A stretch of DNA of 6,842 nt, from positions 1-6,842 of the forward strand of contig SXUH01000246.1 in NCBI GenBank assembly GCA_005791855.1, given 5' to 3'. The DNA comes from Bdellovibrionales bacterium (lineage in GTDB: Bacteria; Bdellovibrionota; Bacteriovoracia; Bacteriovoracales; Bacteriovoracaceae). The position numbers were made by a program, and so were the translations under genes. This document shows, piece by piece, positions 6,053 to 6,842 of this stretch; the stretch's first letter is position 1, and every line of letters starts with the position of its first letter. The notes under the pieces were generated by a model. It was not told where the DNA came from, did not search any database, and saw only the letters and a program-made list of their open reading frames with translations.

Positions 6053-6589
6053 CTAGTTGATTTGGAAACTGATGTAGTAAATGTCTTCCACTCTCCCGTC
6101 TACGAGGAACGAGTTGATGGAAGCCTTGATCTCTTCCTTCAGAAAGCTCTTGCCTTCTTTCTTCAAGAGGTCGTCGGGCCTCTTGGTGTTGAGGATGCTG
6201 ATGATGGTGTCGCGGATCTGCGGCTTCCGGGCTTCGAACTCCGGCGCCTTGGCGTCTTCGCTCATCTTCAGGACGGCGTCGAGGCGGACGTAGCGCCGGG
6301 GGCCTTCGCCCTGGGCGAGGTTCACGGTGAAGCTGTCGAGGGCCAGGAGGTTTTCCTTCTTCACGACGTCGTCGGCCTTCTTCTCGCCGGTGGCGTCGCC
6401 GACGGCTTCGGGGGCGCTCTGTTCCTTGAGGAGCTGGGTGAGGTCGGGCCGCTTCGCTTCCATGGCCATGAAGCGCCACTGGAAGAAGGCGACGGTGCCC
6501 ATGGCGACGATGTTGAGGATCATGAGGATCATCAGTAACGGGCTCTTGTTCGCGGCTGGTTGCTGTCCTGCTGTTTCTTCTGCTGCCAT
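6053..6589 (-). CDS. fliL: FliL, flagellar basal body / stator-associated protein
   Basis: FliL is a single-pass inner-membrane protein whose periplasmic domain associates with the MotAB stators and raises motor torque. The product is 178 residues, the usual size. There is a short cytoplasmic N-terminus (MAAEETAGQQPAANKSP), one membrane helix at about 18-38, then a charged linker to about 80. The periplasmic FliL domain follows, with LLALDSFTVNLAQGEGPRRYVRLDAVLKM (81-109), the RDTIISILNTKRPDDLLKKEGK segment (126-147), and the C-terminal GRVEDIYYISFQIN, which matches the FliL family ending. ATG at 6587-6589 is preceded by AAAGG with a 5-base spacer. It appears to be the first gene of the operon: a sigma-70-like promoter lies just upstream and a terminator for the preceding gene lies beyond that. 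Confidence 0.95.
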   Translation of the reverse strand: MAAEETAGQQPAANKSPLLMILMILNIVAMGTVAFFQWRFMAMEAKRPDLTQLLKEQSAPEAVGDATGEKKADDVVKKENLLALDSFTVNLAQGEGPRRYVRLDAVLKMSEDAKAPEFEARKPQIRDTIISILNTKRPDDLLKKEGKSFLKEEIKASINSFLVDGRVEDIYYISFQIN

Positions 6590-6636
6590 TTTAACCTTTC
6601 TCTTAAAATCCCTGTTCGATGGGATACTCTGTCAAA

Positions 6637-6665
6637 ATTATAACTTCCATTGGCGTTTCGATCAA
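6637..6665 (-). promoter_or_regulatory. Sigma-70-type promoter of the fliL-flhA operon
   Basis: On the minus strand a -35 box TTGATC (6660-6665) is followed by a 17-base spacer and a perfect -10 box TATAAT (6637-6642). Transcription would start near 6630, giving a leader of about 40 bases before fliL. No FliA (sigma-28) or correctly spaced sigma-54 motif was seen in this gap, so the operon looks driven by the housekeeping sigma factor. It is predicted from sequence only. Confidence 0.7.
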
Positions 6666-6766
6666 GGATCGCTCATTCCACGGGGAAGTTCTTGCCGAAC
6701 GGGCGTCAAAACCAAAACGCGGGCAATTTTTGCCATCTTCCCCTCTGGCGGACGCGAAAAATCTAC

Positions 6767-6795
6767 AAAAAAAAACCCCGGCCGGAGCCGGGGTT
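6767..6795 (-). terminator. Rho-independent terminator of the upstream gene
   Basis: On the minus strand CCCCGGC, loop TCCG, GCCGGGG form a 7-bp GC stem (9 bp counting the flanking A-U pairs), followed directly by nine T residues (6775 down to 6767). It begins 11 bases after the TAA at 6807-6809, so it should end transcription of the gene entering from the right and insulate the fliL operon. The plus-strand orientation has no trailing T-run. Confidence 0.9.
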
Positions 6796-6806
6796 CGGAG
6801 TTCAAC

Positions 6807-6842
6807 TTAGAGGGTGACCTTCCCGCGCTTCTTGAGCTCTTC
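6807..6842 (-). CDS. C-terminal end of an unidentified upstream gene
   Basis: An open minus-strand frame enters from the right edge and ends with TAA at 6807-6809, encoding the last residues EELKKRGKVTL. The stop is followed 11 bases later by a strong terminator, which supports a real gene end. Eleven residues are too few to name the product. The separate terminator suggests that it belongs to a different transcription unit from the flagellar genes. Confidence 0.6.
   Translation of the reverse strand, partial: EELKKRGKVTL

Larger units (their letters stand above)
6590..6806. other. Intergenic region upstream of fliL
   Basis: These 217 bases separate the upstream gene from fliL. They contain the upstream gene's terminator (6767-6795), the inverted repeat GGCAA/TTGCC at 6722-6734, a doubled CAAAAC (6707-6718), the promoter (6637-6665) and a leader with a weak 5-bp stem (6608-6612 with 6621-6625). 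I see no convincing gene in it; a 24-codon minus-strand frame at 6662-6736 with a Shine-Dalgarno-like AGAGG is only a possibility. Confidence 0.75.

Noticed and set aside
6630..6635. Consensus TTGACA immediately downstream of the TATAAT box as the -35 of a second promoter
   Set aside because: No acceptable -10 hexamer is found 16-18 bases downstream (only GGGATT-like sequence).
6721..6736. Sigma-54-like TGGCA...TTGC upstream of fliL
   Set aside because: Only 8 bases separate the GG and GC dinucleotides, whereas sigma-54 promoters need 10. The similarity comes from the GGCAA/TTGCC inverted repeat.
6619..6810. 63-codon plus-strand frame in the intergenic region
   Set aside because: It runs through the terminator stem and A-run and has no ribosome-binding site. 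The region is better explained as terminator plus promoter of minus-strand genes.

Overview
This window is a single-strand flagellar gene cluster. All genes lie on the minus strand, in transcription order (high to low coordinates) fliL, fliM, fliN, fliO, fliP, fliQ, fliR, flhB, flhA. FlhA is cut by the left edge, and the last 11 codons of an unidentified upstream gene enter at the right edge. DNA is GC-rich with strongly GC-biased third codon positions, which explains many long antisense open frames that are not genes. The gene order, the CheY-binding motif of FliM and the N-terminal sequence of FlhB point to a motile Gram-negative bacterium. My best guess is the Bdellovibrionota / former Deltaproteobacteria side of the tree, but this is a resemblance judged by eye (roughly 50% sure).

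Layout. At 6767-6795 a GC-rich hairpin followed by nine U residues terminates the upstream gene. Between it and fliL lie 217 non-coding bases (6590-6806) with a good sigma-70-type promoter (TTGATC, 17-base spacer, TATAAT) about 50 bases before the fliL start. The flagellar genes therefore look like an operon starting at fliL. fliL is followed by a 66-base spacer with three consecutive small inverted repeats and then fliM. From fliM to fliR the genes are tightly packed (gaps of 8-23 bases, or 1-base stop/start overlaps at fliO/fliP and fliQ/fliR). flhB follows after 27 bases with a GTG start. flhA follows after 41 bases that contain a perfect hairpin.

How the genes work together. FliM and FliN build the cytoplasmic C-ring that switches rotation and receives CheY-P. 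FliL is the inner-membrane stator-associated protein. FliP, FliQ and FliR form the core of the flagellar type III export gate, with FliO as assembly factor. FlhB is the self-cleaving substrate-specificity switch and FlhA is the large export-gate protein.

The system is well known. The points worth a second look are the enlarged FliO with an apparent periplasmic AMIN-like domain, the hairpin-rich fliL-fliM spacer, the flhB-flhA hairpin with a poor flhA ribosome-binding site, and the repeated translation-initiation cassettes. I found no new kind of system here.
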